NCBI GenBank assembly: GCA_019753235.1
Contig: JAIELF010000037.1
Coordinates: forward strand, 62,001-126,000
Source of the DNA: a bacterium
GTDB lineage: Bacteria > Planctomycetota > Planctomycetia > Kolteriales > Kolteriaceae
Direction of reading: 5' to 3'
DNA length: 64,000 nt
Position numbers and translations under genes: made by a program. Positions 27,716 through 36,792 of the stretch are shown here, piece after piece. Below the pieces are notes generated by a model. That model saw only the letters and a list, made by a program, of their open reading frames with translations, was not told the DNA's origin and searched no databases. Numbering within the stretch: position 1 is the first letter of the stretch; each line of letters begins with the position of its first letter.

Positions 27716-29728
27716 GTGTCGAATCAAGTGGAACAGGATGATTGGCGTGGGCGGGTGATGTCGTTGCCCGGCATGACCACCCATTTCGAACGCGAAGCTC
27801 TTTTTCGATGGGCGCGCAACGAGTGGCAAGGATTCGGCGAGGTGGTCGACCTGGGGAGTTGGCTTGGCTCGCTCATTGCCGCTTTTGCCGAGGGTATTCG
27901 ACATCGGCCGCAGGCAGCTCCTCCCTGGCCGAAGGTCCATGCGTACGAACGATTTCTTTACGAGCCTTGGATGGAGAAGGAGTTTGCTCGGCACCGACTG
28001 ACGATTCCGGCCAGGGTTGGTGACTCTTTCGAACCGATGTTCTGGGAGTTGATTGCCCCCTGGAAAGAACAAGTCACGCTTTATCCCGGCGACATTAAGG
28101 GTTATCGCTGGCAAGGGGGGGCGATTGAACTTCTGGTGGTTGATGTGATGAAGTCCTGGTCACTGGCCGACTTTACGATCCAGGAGTTCTTCCCAAGCTT
28201 GGTTCCCGGGCGATCTTGGCTGCTCCATCAGGATTTTGCTCACTTCGCCACGCCTTGGGTGGCGCTTTCGATGTATCGACTTCGCGATTACTTCACGCTC
28301 GAACAAGCGGTGCAGGAATCGGGGAGTTTGTTGTTTCGTTTGCTCCGGCCGCTGCCGCCTGAGTTGTTGGCCAGTGCCGGCGATGCGGAGAGTTACTCCG
28401 TTCAAGAGTGCGACGAAGCCATGCAATGGGCAGAGGAGATTGTCTGTCCTTCGCGACAAGGAGAACTGATCGCCGCCCGTGCGATGCACGAAATAGAAAT
28501 GGTTCGTCATCGGGAGGTCGGTCCGCTCATCGCGCGGATGTTGGAACTTGGCAGAACTCCGCCGGCCATTGAGAATCAAGTTGTCGATCGTCGGCTCGAT
28601 ATTTCTCCTTCGATGGCTTCGCATGAAGAATGCCGAGCACTTTTCATGTGGGCTAGGGATCAGTTCGATGGCGAAGGACGCTTGGTCGATCTTGGAACCG
28701 GCCTGGGAGCATCGGCAGTCGCCCTGGCTGAGGGTCTGAGACGCCGCGCGCGAGCGCTCCCCGCCGAGGTTCAGGTCGAGGCGATCGATATCTTTCGCTT
28801 TGCTGGTTGGATGAGTCACTACTTTTCGATTCATCATTTACCACCGATGGCAGAAGGGTCCTCGTTCCGCTCGATCCATGATCGGTTGGTTTTCCCCTGG
28901 CGGGAGAGGATTCGCACCATCGAGGCCGACGCTCGCGAGATACCGGCGGACGCGTCGCCGATCGCTCTTTTGATCCTCGACTGTACCGATCATTGGATTC
29001 AGTTGGGCGAGGTTCTTTCTCGATATCTACCGGCCATGGCGCAGCCGGGATCGATTCTTATTGCGCGAGGGTTCCTTGATGAAACCGTCGCTCTTGTGCC
29101 GATGCTTCTGTTTTCGCTTCGAGATCGCTTGAAGGTCGAAAGGATCGTCGGCTCGAGTGTTTGGTTCCGTGTGAATCGATCGCTGAGCGACTATCAGGTC
29201 GATCGCTGGCCCCACGACGATTTTCCGGAGAGAGATCGTGCCGAGATCGCCCGATGGACCGAGTCGATGGGTGGGATAGGAGGGAATCCTGGATTTGCCG
29301 ACCGTGTGATGACGACGATGGCGCTTCATAGCGAGCAGTATGCCGAGGCGGCATCATCCATCGAGAGAATCGCCGGTGCCCAGCCCGAGGAAAGGGTGTT
29401 TCTCGATCGATCGATCGATCGATTCTTTGAGAAGCTGATGTATCGACTCGATCGAGATTCAGCTTGGCGGTCAGCGTGTGAGATCGAAGAGGCTCCATCG
29501 CTTATCGAACGAGAGTCGAATACCCGTGCGGTCATCGCGCAGATGTCGGCGCGATTTCGGGAGGTCCGATCGGGCCGAACCTGCCTGCCGATCGTTTGGG
29601 TCGCGTCTTCATCAGACGACGTTGAGAAGGGGGAAGAGGCGAGGATCCTTTTCCGTGCCTGCCGCCAAGTCGAGCGGGTCGCTCGGAAGATTGACTGGAA
29701 AGGGAGTCAACTCGTTCGTTTGTCGTGA
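27716..29728 (+). CDS. Tandem methyltransferase-like protein (two Rossmann domains)
   Basis: About 670 residues, soluble. Two halves repeat the same layout: GREALF/ECRALF-RWARN/MWARD helix, then a SAM-motif-I-like strand (EVVDLGSWLGS near residue 42 and RLVDLGTGLGAS near 330), a second acidic strand (KVHAYERF / EVQVEAIDIFRF), an aromatic helix, FPW/APWKE or FPWRE, and a hydrophobic strand with acid (ELLVVDVM / ALLILDCT) followed by PG-S. This fits class I methyltransferases that lie with glycosyltransferase genes, here duplicated and fused, then followed by about 120 variable residues. The GTG at 27716 has GAGGA ten bases before it; the frame opens at TTG 27671. Substrate unknown. Confidence 0.75.
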   Translation: MSNQVEQDDWRGRVMSLPGMTTHFEREALFRWARNEWQGFGEVVDLGSWLGSLIAAFAEGIRHRPQAAPPWPKVHAYERFLYEPWMEKEFARHRLTIPARVGDSFEPMFWELIAPWKEQVTLYPGDIKGYRWQGGAIELLVVDVMKSWSLADFTIQEFFPSLVPGRSWLLHQDFAHFATPWVALSMYRLRDYFTLEQAVQESGSLLFRLLRPLPPELLASAGDAESYSVQECDEAMQWAEEIVCPSRQGELIAARAMHEIEMVRHREVGPLIARMLELGRTPPAIENQVVDRRLDISPSMASHEECRALFMWARDQFDGEGRLVDLGTGLGASAVALAEGLRRRARALPAEVQVEAIDIFRFAGWMSHYFSIHHLPPMAEGSSFRSIHDRLVFPWRERIRTIEADAREIPADASPIALLILDCTDHWIQLGEVLSRYLPAMAQPGSILIARGFLDETVALVPMLLFSLRDRLKVERIVGSSVWFRVNRSLSDYQVDRWPHDDFPERDRAEIARWTESMGGIGGNPGFADRVMTTMALHSEQYAEAASSIERIAGAQPEERVFLDRSIDRFFEKLMYRLDRDSAWRSACEIEEAPSLIERESNTRAVIAQMSARFREVRSGRTCLPIVWVASSSDDVEKGEEARILFRACRQVERVARKIDWKGSQLVRLS

Positions 29729-29740
29729 TGGAAGATCGAG

Positions 29741-29786
29741 CAAAAAACAAACTCCGTCCCGGGCCAGGAAGACACCGGGACGGAGT
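29741..29786 (-). terminator. Intrinsic terminator after the YTV-repeat gene
   Basis: Read leftward, a perfect 12-bp stem (ACTCCGTCCCGG, 29751-29762, with CCGGGACGGAGT, 29775-29786) is followed by TTTGTTTTTTG. It lies 100 bases beyond the stop of the leftward YTV gene. The rightward side has no T-run. Confidence 0.85.
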
Positions 29787-29885
29787 CCGCATCGCTTTGG
29801 TTCGAGGAGCACTGTTTGCGATTCGATGGGCGACGGGTCGCGAGCAGGAAAGAGTCGGCGAGCCGATCTTTCCGCTCACCCCGAT

Positions 29886-31508
29886 TTAGCCACAGCAAAC
29901 CGGCACGCACTTGCAGACTTGGTAAGGGACCTGCTTGGTGATCGTGCGAGGAACGCAGACTTCGACTTGGTATTCGACCTGCTTAGGAACGCAGATGGAA
30001 ACCTTCGTCGTCACTTGCGTCGGGACCATCTTGCAAACCGTGTACGGGACTTGCTTGACGATCTCTTCGCTCACCATTCGGCAGGTTCGGATCGGCACTT
30101 CGATCGTGCGAACTTCCCGCACGGTCTTGCAGACCGTGTAAGGAATCTCGCGGGTGTGTGCTTCACGAACCATCTTGCAGGTGCGAACGGTGTGTTGAAC
30201 AGTCCGCGTTTCCGGAACCATTTTGCAAACCGTGTAGGGAACCTGCTGCGTGTGAGCTTCGCGAATCATCTTGCAGGTACGAACGGTATGCTGAACAGTC
30301 CGGGTCTCTGGGACCATTTTGCAAACCGTGTAGGGAACCTGCTTGGTATGACACTCGCGGATCATGCGGGTGGTGGTGACCGTCTGCGGAACGGTGTGAC
30401 ATTCCCGGATGACACGGGTAACCGTGTAGGGGACCTGCTTGGTGTGACATTCACGGACCATGCGGGTCACCGTTTGGGGAACCTGTTCGGTGTGACATTC
30501 GCGAACCAATCGACAAGTCTGGATCTCGCGAGTCACGGTGCGAGGAACCGAAATCGTTCGAGTCACCGTTCGGTCCGGCTTCTGACAGGTGACCGTCGAT
30601 TTCTCGCCGGGGCACCACGACCGCTTGCCGGTGCAGGGATCGCAAACCCAACAGCCTGGCGAACGAACCGTCTTGCAGAAAGTCTTACCTGGGATTACTT
30701 CGGTCACGCACTGTTTATCGCAGACCGTCTCACAAACGGTTCGGCTTTCCATCACCGGTCGGCAAGTCGTGCGAACCACGGTCTTCATGATCGTCTCTTG
30801 GACTGGCTTGCAAGTGTGGTACACGCAAGTCTTGTAGTGAGTTTCCTGGATCGGCTTGCAAGTGACCACTTGTCGATTCACCACGTGCTGTTCCTGGACC
30901 GGTTTGCAAGTGGTGTAGTTGACCGTTCGGTAGTGAGTCTCTTGGACCGGTCGGCAAGTAGTGATTTGCCGATCGACGAGGTGCTCTTCATACACCGGCT
31001 TGCAGGTGTAATAGGTGCACGTTCGGTAGTGCGTCTCTTGGACCGGTCGGCAAGTGGTGATTTGCCGATCAACGACGTGTTCTTCATACACCGGCTTGCT
31101 GGTGTAATAGGTGCACGTGCGGGTGTGGGTCTCTTGGACAGGCTTGCACGTGACGATTTGACGAGTCTGCATGTGGGTTTCCCACACCGGCTTGCAAACC
31201 GTTTGTCGGCATTCGCGAACAAGGGTCTCTCGCACCGGCTTCATCACCGTGCAGACCTTGTCTTGCCACTGCTGTTCGTAAACGGTCTTCGAGCAGGTTC
31301 GCATTTCCTTCTCGTAGACCGTTTCGCAGCAAGATTTGTAGTGCGTTTCACAAACGCGTTGATAGGTCGTGTAGCAGCACTGAGGCTGGCAACAGACCGC
31401 CTTCTTACAGATGGAGAACTTCAAGCCGCCACAGTGAGCCCAGACCGGTGAAGCGGTCAACAGGCCCGCTGCGATGGCAGCCAAGCTCCAAAGATCCTTC
31501 CGATACAT
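29886..31508 (-). CDS. Cys-rich YTV-repeat envelope protein
   Basis: A 540-residue secreted protein: signal peptide MYRKDLWSLAAIAAGLLTASPVWAH, then almost only repeats. The first half repeats units of about 34 residues such as TCRPVQETHYRTCTYYTCKPVYEEH. A central CWVCDPCTGKRSWCPG insert divides it from a second half with (V/I)PYTVCKMVPETRTVQHTVRTCKM units; YTV occurs five times. Cysteine, Thr, Val and Arg dominate; many Cys could form disulfide crosslinks. YTV proteins are known from Rhodopirellula baltica as major components of the protein-rich cell wall. GGAGGAATT precedes the ATG, an ideal ribosome-binding site pointing to strong expression. The frame runs on to 31790 but those residues lack coding character. 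Confidence 0.92.
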   Translation of the reverse strand: MYRKDLWSLAAIAAGLLTASPVWAHCGGLKFSICKKAVCCQPQCCYTTYQRVCETHYKSCCETVYEKEMRTCSKTVYEQQWQDKVCTVMKPVRETLVRECRQTVCKPVWETHMQTRQIVTCKPVQETHTRTCTYYTSKPVYEEHVVDRQITTCRPVQETHYRTCTYYTCKPVYEEHLVDRQITTCRPVQETHYRTVNYTTCKPVQEQHVVNRQVVTCKPIQETHYKTCVYHTCKPVQETIMKTVVRTTCRPVMESRTVCETVCDKQCVTEVIPGKTFCKTVRSPGCWVCDPCTGKRSWCPGEKSTVTCQKPDRTVTRTISVPRTVTREIQTCRLVRECHTEQVPQTVTRMVRECHTKQVPYTVTRVIRECHTVPQTVTTTRMIRECHTKQVPYTVCKMVPETRTVQHTVRTCKMIREAHTQQVPYTVCKMVPETRTVQHTVRTCKMVREAHTREIPYTVCKTVREVRTIEVPIRTCRMVSEEIVKQVPYTVCKMVPTQVTTKVSICVPKQVEYQVEVCVPRTITKQVPYQVCKCVPVCCG

Positions 31509-31919
31509 AATTCCTCCAAGCGATGGGGACCGACGACAGGCGAGCGACACTTCGCCAACAGCGACCCTCCGCCACGAACGGACGGGCCACTCACAAAGTT
31601 CTTTGAGCGAACTATTCCCCACGCCCGGTACACGAGCAAAAACGTCGGCACGATTTCCATCACGGATCTGCAATGCGAAGAGGAGGCATGACTGTTGCGG
31701 GATAGAGGTAGGCCCAGGAAGATTTGTCAGCTTTGCCGATGGCAAGGTCGCCATCACAGACAATGGCCACAAAGTCCCCCAAACAGTCATTCCATCTTGC
31801 CCAGAATGGGTAGTTCACCGCACATCGGCCGCAGCCCCGCTTGGACGAAAACGGTCTAAAAGGTAGGATTCCGAACTCAAGGGCCAACTCGGCCAACAGG
31901 GTGACAGAGGACGGGCATC
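31509..31919. promoter_or_regulatory. Divergent promoter region between YTV and DUF1570 genes
   Basis: About 410 bases without a supported gene. It separates the strongly translated YTV gene (left) from the lipoprotein-like DUF1570 gene (right), so both promoters must lie here. The element boundaries cannot be placed by eye. Confidence 0.4.
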
Positions 31920-33125
31920 GTGAATCGAAGTCGGCCTTGCATTTATGATTGGCGACGTCGTTCATCATGGCGGGTCTGGACGGTAGCGTTCTGGGCGGTC
32001 GGGATGGTCGGCTGCTTCTCAACTTCAATGCTGCATACGTCGGCTCGCGTCCCCGATCCGGGAAAGGGATCGCCGGGCCGGTACGTGGTTCGTGCGAGTC
32101 AGTACACATTCACGACCGATTTTGAAATCCAAGCCGACGATCCTCTCATTGTCGAGATGGAACGGCTACGCGACTCCATGGTCGAGACGCTAGGGATCAT
32201 TCCGCAGACGACGCCGATCCGGGTCGTCATCTTCGAGGACCGTGATCGCTACGAAGCGTTCCTTCGGTCTTACTTTCCTGAATTGCCAGACCGGCGAGCT
32301 TTCTTCATCCAAGAGGGGGATCATCAGCGGACCGTTTTTGCTGTCCGTGGCGAGCGATTGCGAAACGATCTTCGCCATGAGCTCGCCCACGCCATCTTGC
32401 ACAGTGCCGGCTGTAAGATACCTCTTTGGTTAGATGAGGGGCTGGCCGAGTACTTTGAGTCGGCCGATCAGCCTGGTGCTGTTCACGCGAGCCATGTCCG
32501 GAAACTGATCGAGGAACGCTCCGCCGGCTGGCAGCCGAGCGGTCGCCGACTCGAGTCGATTCGTGACCTTTGGCAGATGAAGGCGGGCGACTACCGCGAG
32601 AGTTGGCTTTGGGTTCACTACCTGCTTCACCAGGGGGAGCCAAACCGTCCATTGCTGGTCGGAGCGCTCAAGCCAATCGAGAGTGAAACGAGCTCTTTGC
32701 ATCTCTATGACAGAATGCTCGCCCATTCGACCGACCCCGATCGCGATGTGGCCAACCATCTGGATCAGCTTGCTCAATCCCTTTCGACGTTGGCTCCCCC
32801 GGCCAGTGAAGCGTTTCCAGAGAGATCGAAGTCATCGCCGAAAGAAGAGCAAGGCGTTTCCGCTCGCGGGCCCGGCCTGGAGTCGGCTCGGCAAAAGTTG
32901 GGGCTGCCTCCGTCAGGAACCGGCGGCGGCGTTAAGTCGGGCAAGGGCCAAGTCGAGAAGAGCCAGTCGTTCGTTCCCGGCTTCGAGGGAACCAGTCTCC
33001 TTGAGGTGCTGGGCGATCATCTCGGGGCTGGCCCCCAGGCGATCCAGAATCCCACGGAGATCCTCCCAGGTGGGGAGCCAAACCAAGAGTTCCTGGAGCC
33101 GATCGGTGCTGCCGGCCCGCCGTAG
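31920..33125 (+). CDS. DUF1570 zinc metalloprotease-like protein, probably envelope-anchored
   Basis: A 401-residue protein starting at GTG with GAGG nine bases upstream. A hydrophobic start ends in GMVGC, a possible lipobox. The protease part has HELAH at residues 153-157 and the downstream WLDEGLAEYF with Glu173, giving the gluzincin pattern HExxH plus Glu in an EGLA context. DUF1570 proteins are numerous in planctomycetes, with unknown substrates. The last 71 residues lie opposite the 3' end of the leftward DUF3253 gene (32913-33125), are Gly/Pro/Glu-rich and have no domain, so the tail may be tolerated read-through and not a functional part. Confidence 0.85.
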   Translation: MNRSRPCIYDWRRRSSWRVWTVAFWAVGMVGCFSTSMLHTSARVPDPGKGSPGRYVVRASQYTFTTDFEIQADDPLIVEMERLRDSMVETLGIIPQTTPIRVVIFEDRDRYEAFLRSYFPELPDRRAFFIQEGDHQRTVFAVRGERLRNDLRHELAHAILHSAGCKIPLWLDEGLAEYFESADQPGAVHASHVRKLIEERSAGWQPSGRRLESIRDLWQMKAGDYRESWLWVHYLLHQGEPNRPLLVGALKPIESETSSLHLYDRMLAHSTDPDRDVANHLDQLAQSLSTLAPPASEAFPERSKSSPKEEQGVSARGPGLESARQKLGLPPSGTGGGVKSGKGQVEKSQSFVPGFEGTSLLEVLGDHLGAGPQAIQNPTEILPGGEPNQEFLEPIGAAGPP

Positions 33126-33578
33126 AAAATGCTTCAGGTCGAGAATGAAGTAGACCTTTGGCTGAAACGGAGAACTCTTCTCGATGAGTCCATGCTCGTC
33201 CCAGACGTAATGCCCCGGGCGAGGAATCCAACTCAGCCCAAGCCTTCTGAGCTCGCTGGCTCGATCGATCTCTTGCGTCGAGAATTTGGGCCCGCCCAGA
33301 TACTCTGGTAAGTTTGGCAGGATCTCGGTTTCACTCGCCAAGCGGTAGCGCACCGGCCCGTGGGCCGACGCGGGGTCAACAGGTTCTCCCCCCTGCTCGA
33401 TTTGCAGAGTCCCTTGTCGGGAAAGCAACTCCGCCGCCTGACGGATCAGCGGGAGGGCTTCGCGCCAGTCGGCTTGCGCCAGCGCACGGGCTGCTTCCGA
33501 GGGGCAGATCGTTTTGCTCGGCCCGCGATTCTCAATCAGTTCGGTCAGGATGATCTTCGCTTTCTCGATATCAGCCAT
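32913..33578 (-). CDS. DUF3253 domain protein with a C-terminal extension
   Basis: A 221-residue protein. Residues 1-85 are a DUF3253 domain (IILTELIENRGPSKTICPSEAARAL, WREALPLIRQAAELLSRQGTLQIEQGG, HGPVRYRL), a small winged-helix-like domain of unknown function. Residues 90-221 are an extension with good secondary-structure character (QPKVYFILDLKHFLRRAGSTDRLQELLVWLPTWEDL). The start at 33578 has AAGGAG upstream; the longer frame to 33707 is unlikely. Its 3' 213 bases overlap the coding region of the opposite DUF1570 gene. Confidence 0.8.
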   Translation of the reverse strand: MADIEKAKIILTELIENRGPSKTICPSEAARALAQADWREALPLIRQAAELLSRQGTLQIEQGGEPVDPASAHGPVRYRLASETEILPNLPEYLGGPKFSTQEIDRASELRRLGLSWIPRPGHYVWDEHGLIEKSSPFQPKVYFILDLKHFLRRAGSTDRLQELLVWLPTWEDLRGILDRLGASPEMIAQHLKETGSLEAGNERLALLDLALARLNAAAGS

Positions 33579-33670
33579 CGTCCTTGCTCCTTTGTAGTCC
33601 GTAAAGAGAGCCAATGTTTCGAAGGGGTTCTCTGCTGTTTTCGGATGGTAGAGGAGACAGGGCATTGGGG

Positions 33671-33719
33671 CCAAGAAAAGAGATCGACCCGAAAGGCCTG
33701 TCGGCACGTCCGGGTCGAT
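33671..33719 (-). terminator. Probable terminator of the glutamine synthetase gene
   Basis: Leftward stem ATCGACCCG (33683-33691) with CGGGTCGAT (33711-33719), nine pairs, with a small inner hairpin in the loop, followed by CTCTTTTCTTGG. It lies 30 bases past the stop of the leftward gene at 33749. Confidence 0.7.
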
Positions 33720-33748
33720 GCGATTCGATCAGCACTTGATCAAGCGAA

Positions 33749-35932
33749 CTACTTGATGAAGAGCATTTCCTGGTACGTGGGGAGCGGCCAAAGATCGTCC
33801 GCCACCATCAATTCGAGTTCGTCGGCGTACTTGCGAACTTCCAGCATCGCGGGCAAGATCGTATTGCAGTAGTGCTTCGCCTCGTCGAGAACGCTGTGGC
33901 TGTGGAACGCCGATCGAGCGTTCTCAAGGGCTGCCGTGCTATCCTGCAGGTTCTTGACCAGTTCCGTGACCTTGTCGAGCGTGTTCGTGTCGAACTGATA
34001 TCCGACGGCTTTCAGGTTCGCACAGGTCACCGCGAGTTCGCTTTGATACCGAATGGCAGCCGGGAAAATCACGGTCTTCGACATCTCAATCACTAAGAGC
34101 GATTCGACATTGACCGCCTTGCAATACTGCTCCAAGTAGATTGCCTCTCGGCTTTCGACTTCACGCTTGGAAAGAACGCCGAACTTCTCGAAGACCTCGA
34201 CCACGTCGGGCTTGGAGAGGTATGGGAGCGCGTCGACCGAGGTTTTGAGGTTCGGCAAGCCACGCTTTTCAGCCTCTTGGTGCCAAGCTTCCGAGTATCC
34301 GTCGCCGTTGAAGATCACCGCGCCATGCTTGTCGATGATGTCCTTGAGGACGTTCTGAACAGCCTGCGGGAGCTTGGCAGAGTCGCCGCCGGTCGCCTGC
34401 TCGAGCGCCGTGGCGACATAATCAAGTGAGTCGGCCACAATCGCGTTCAGCGCCACGAGCGGTCCGCCGATCGATTGGTTAGAAGCGACGGCGCGGTATT
34501 CGAAACGATTGCCGGTAAAGGCGAAGGGACTCGTGCGGTTGCGATCGCCGGCATCCTTGGGGAGGGGCGGCAAAGTGTCTGCCCCCAGGTGCATGATCCC
34601 GCCAGTCTTTGAACTCTTCGCGGCTCCACCCTTGATTTGCTCGAAGACGTCGGTCAACTGGTCGCCGAGGAAAATGGAGATGATTGCCGGGGGAGCTTCA
34701 TTAGCTCCTAAGCGGTGATCGTTCGAGGCCGAGGCCACGACCGCTCGCAACAGCGGCGAGAACTTATGCACCGCTCGGATGACGGCGGCACAGAAGACCA
34801 GAAACTGCATGTTCTGGTGAGGCGTGCTGCCTGGATCGAGCAGGTTTCCCTGCGTCGAATTACCCAGCGAAAAGTTCAAGTGCTTACCCGAACCATTGAC
34901 ACCTGCGAACGGCTTTTCGTGCAGCAGGCATTCAAGACCGTACTTGTTCGCCACCCTTTTTAGCGTCAGCATGACGAGCTGCTGATGGTCCGTCGCGATG
35001 TTGGCGTTCTCGAAGATCGGAGCGATTTCGTACTGCGAGGGAGCGACTTCGTTGTGCCGGGTTTTTACCGGGACGCCGAGCTTGTAGAGTTCTCGTTCCA
35101 CTTCGAGCATGCACGCCAGCACTCGCTCGGGAATGGCGCCGAAGTATTGGTCTTCAAACTCTTGACCCTTCGGAGGCTTGGCCCCGAAAAGCGTTCGGCC
35201 TGCGTTGAGCAGGTCGGGTCGAGCGAAGAAAAAGTTTCGGTCGATCAGGAAGTACTCTTGCTCGGCACCGGCGGTGGCGGTGACCATCGCGATATCCCGA
35301 TGGCCGAAGATCTTCAGAACTCGCTGCGACTGCTTGTTGAGTGCCTGCATCGATCGGAGCAGTGGGGTTTTCTTGTCGAGGGCTTCGCCGGTCCAAGAGA
35401 CGAATGCCGTCGGGATACAGAGGGTTGTCCCGTTGGGGTTCTCGAGGATGTACGCGGGGCTGGTGACGTCCCAAGCGGTGTAGCCTCGAGCTTCGAAAGT
35501 GACGCGGATGCCGCCCGAGGGAAAGCTCGACGCGTCCGGTTCGCCTTGAATGAGGGCCTTGCCGGAGAATTCCATAATCGCGCCACCGGCACCATCGGGG
35601 GCGAGGAAGCTATCGTGCTTCTCGGCGGTCAAGCCGGTCAGCGGATGAAAAATGTGAGCGTAATGGGTGGCTCCTTTGGCGATCGCCCAATCTTTCATGG
35701 CGGCCGCGACAACGTCGGCAACGCTGGGATCCAGCTTGCTGCCCGTTTCAATGGTCGCCTTCACCGACTTGAAGATTTCCTTAGGCAGGCGTTCCTTCAT
35801 CACCGAAAGGCTGAACACGTTCACGCCAAACACATCGGAAGGAGAAGTGTCGGCAAAGTTCAGCGCGGGGGTGGTGGGCTTGTAATTGGTAACGGCGGCA
35901 ATCGCCTGGAGGCGTGACGTACTTCCACTCAC
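33749..35932 (-). CDS. glnN: Type III glutamine synthetase
   Basis: A 727-residue protein of the long GS-III class (usual length about 700-730). Typical segments are [42 protein letters not shown] (metal-binding Glu), [29 protein letters not shown] and [18 protein letters not shown]. It makes glutamine from glutamate, ammonia and ATP; type III enzymes form dodecamers. The start is GTG at 35932 with GAGGAG ten bases upstream; the frame to 36007 has no such site. It is a single-gene unit with its own terminator. Nothing unusual in the active-site segments. Confidence 0.96.
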   Translation of the reverse strand: MSGSTSRLQAIAAVTNYKPTTPALNFADTSPSDVFGVNVFSLSVMKERLPKEIFKSVKATIETGSKLDPSVADVVAAAMKDWAIAKGATHYAHIFHPLTGLTAEKHDSFLAPDGAGGAIMEFSGKALIQGEPDASSFPSGGIRVTFEARGYTAWDVTSPAYILENPNGTTLCIPTAFVSWTGEALDKKTPLLRSMQALNKQSQRVLKIFGHRDIAMVTATAGAEQEYFLIDRNFFFARPDLLNAGRTLFGAKPPKGQEFEDQYFGAIPERVLACMLEVERELYKLGVPVKTRHNEVAPSQYEIAPIFENANIATDHQQLVMLTLKRVANKYGLECLLHEKPFAGVNGSGKHLNFSLGNSTQGNLLDPGSTPHQNMQFLVFCAAVIRAVHKFSPLLRAVVASASNDHRLGANEAPPAIISIFLGDQLTDVFEQIKGGAAKSSKTGGIMHLGADTLPPLPKDAGDRNRTSPFAFTGNRFEYRAVASNQSIGGPLVALNAIVADSLDYVATALEQATGGDSAKLPQAVQNVLKDIIDKHGAVIFNGDGYSEAWHQEAEKRGLPNLKTSVDALPYLSKPDVVEVFEKFGVLSKREVESREAIYLEQYCKAVNVESLLVIEMSKTVIFPAAIRYQSELAVTCANLKAVGYQFDTNTLDKVTELVKNLQDSTAALENARSAFHSHSVLDEAKHYCNTILPAMLEVRKYADELELMVADDLWPLPTYQEMLFIK

Positions 35933-36230
35933 GGTGCGGTTACTCCTCGAAAAGAGAGAACAAACAATCGGACCTAAGGTACGGATTTGAGAGGCGAGGG
36001 AGTGCAAGATTTGCGCCCAAAACTAACCTTCGGCGTGCTTCTTTATGCTAAGTCTTTATGAAAGATAGGCTTATGAGGAAAGAATCGTGAGAAGTTCGGG
36101 TGAGAATAGCTCTTTCTGCTCATTTTGTAAGCAGTTTGTCTCATCTTGCGCTCAAGGGTCAGAACCGTTCGAAAAATAGGACGGAGGATGGACTTCATGG
36201 AAGAAGCCCACCCTCCTGGAACATTTCGAG
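35933..36230. other. Intergenic region upstream of glnN
   Basis: No gene. It contains an AT-rich stretch (about 36025-36135) that is a good place for the glnN promoter. Nitrogen-control sites (NtrC- or sigma-54-like) were looked for and not seen. Confidence 0.35.
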
Positions 36231-36692
36231 TTAGCCCGCTCGACGATGGGTCGACGGGGCGGCTTCGTAGTCGAAATCCCCTTCGAGATCGTCATAGGTC
36301 GGGCGATAGCCAGGCAGCTTCGACTTCTCGACCTCTTTGTAGTACGCCTCGACGATGATGTTCTGAACCCGTTCTCGGCATCCCGAGTTGATCGGGTGCG
36401 CGATGTCCGCGTGCAGCTTGGCTCGGCCATCAACGTCGCGGGTGGCTCGCTCTTCATCGAAACGGGCGCCGCACTGGTTGCAGTACCGGGCTCGTAGATG
36501 ATTCTTGTAGCCGCAATGGGGGCAGCGATCCGTCAGCTTTCGACTCGGCATCGCCACGAATAGGCCCTTGGTTCCCCCAATGATTTTAAGGTCCCGAACA
36601 ACGAATGAGTTATCAAACGTGATGCTGCAGAACGCGTGCAGCCTTTCGTTGTTCTCTTCGACCAGCTTGATTCGGACTTCGGTAACTTCCAC
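36231..36692 (-). CDS. spoVG: SpoVG-family protein with an inserted zinc ribbon
   Basis: A 153-residue protein. It begins like SpoVG ([11 protein letters not shown]..., [34 protein letters not shown]) and ends like it ([22 protein letters not shown]). Between these halves sits an insertion of about 35 residues holding a CX2CX10CX2C zinc ribbon (Cys57, 60, 71, 74). Classical SpoVG is about 90-100 residues without it. SpoVG proteins bind DNA or RNA and affect division, sporulation or global regulation. The GTG start at 36692 has GGAG six bases upstream. It follows ispE by 100 bases, a gene pair also seen in Firmicutes. The acidic tail ([12 protein letters not shown]) is extra. Confidence 0.92.
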   Translation of the reverse strand: MEVTEVRIKLVEENNERLHAFCSITFDNSFVVRDLKIIGGTKGLFVAMPSRKLTDRCPHCGYKNHLRARYCNQCGARFDEERATRDVDGRAKLHADIAHPINSGCRERVQNIIVEAYYKEVEKSKLPGYRPTYDDLEGDFDYEAAPSTHRRAG

Positions 36693-36792
36693 TGCCGTCT
36701 CCTTTGGCTCTCCGGTCGGCTGGACTCGTTCTCGGCGGCAAGATGAGCGAGGACAAATTGTCTCTCGTGCATCTTCTCCGGCGAGAACGTTT

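Noticed and set aside
29478-31451. A 657-codon rightward open frame rich in repeated HRLAN, LLDRSAS motifs
   Set aside because: It is the antisense of the YTV-repeat gene. The repeats mirror those of the leftward gene; the leftward frame has a signal peptide, an ideal ribosome-binding site and a terminator, while this frame has none.
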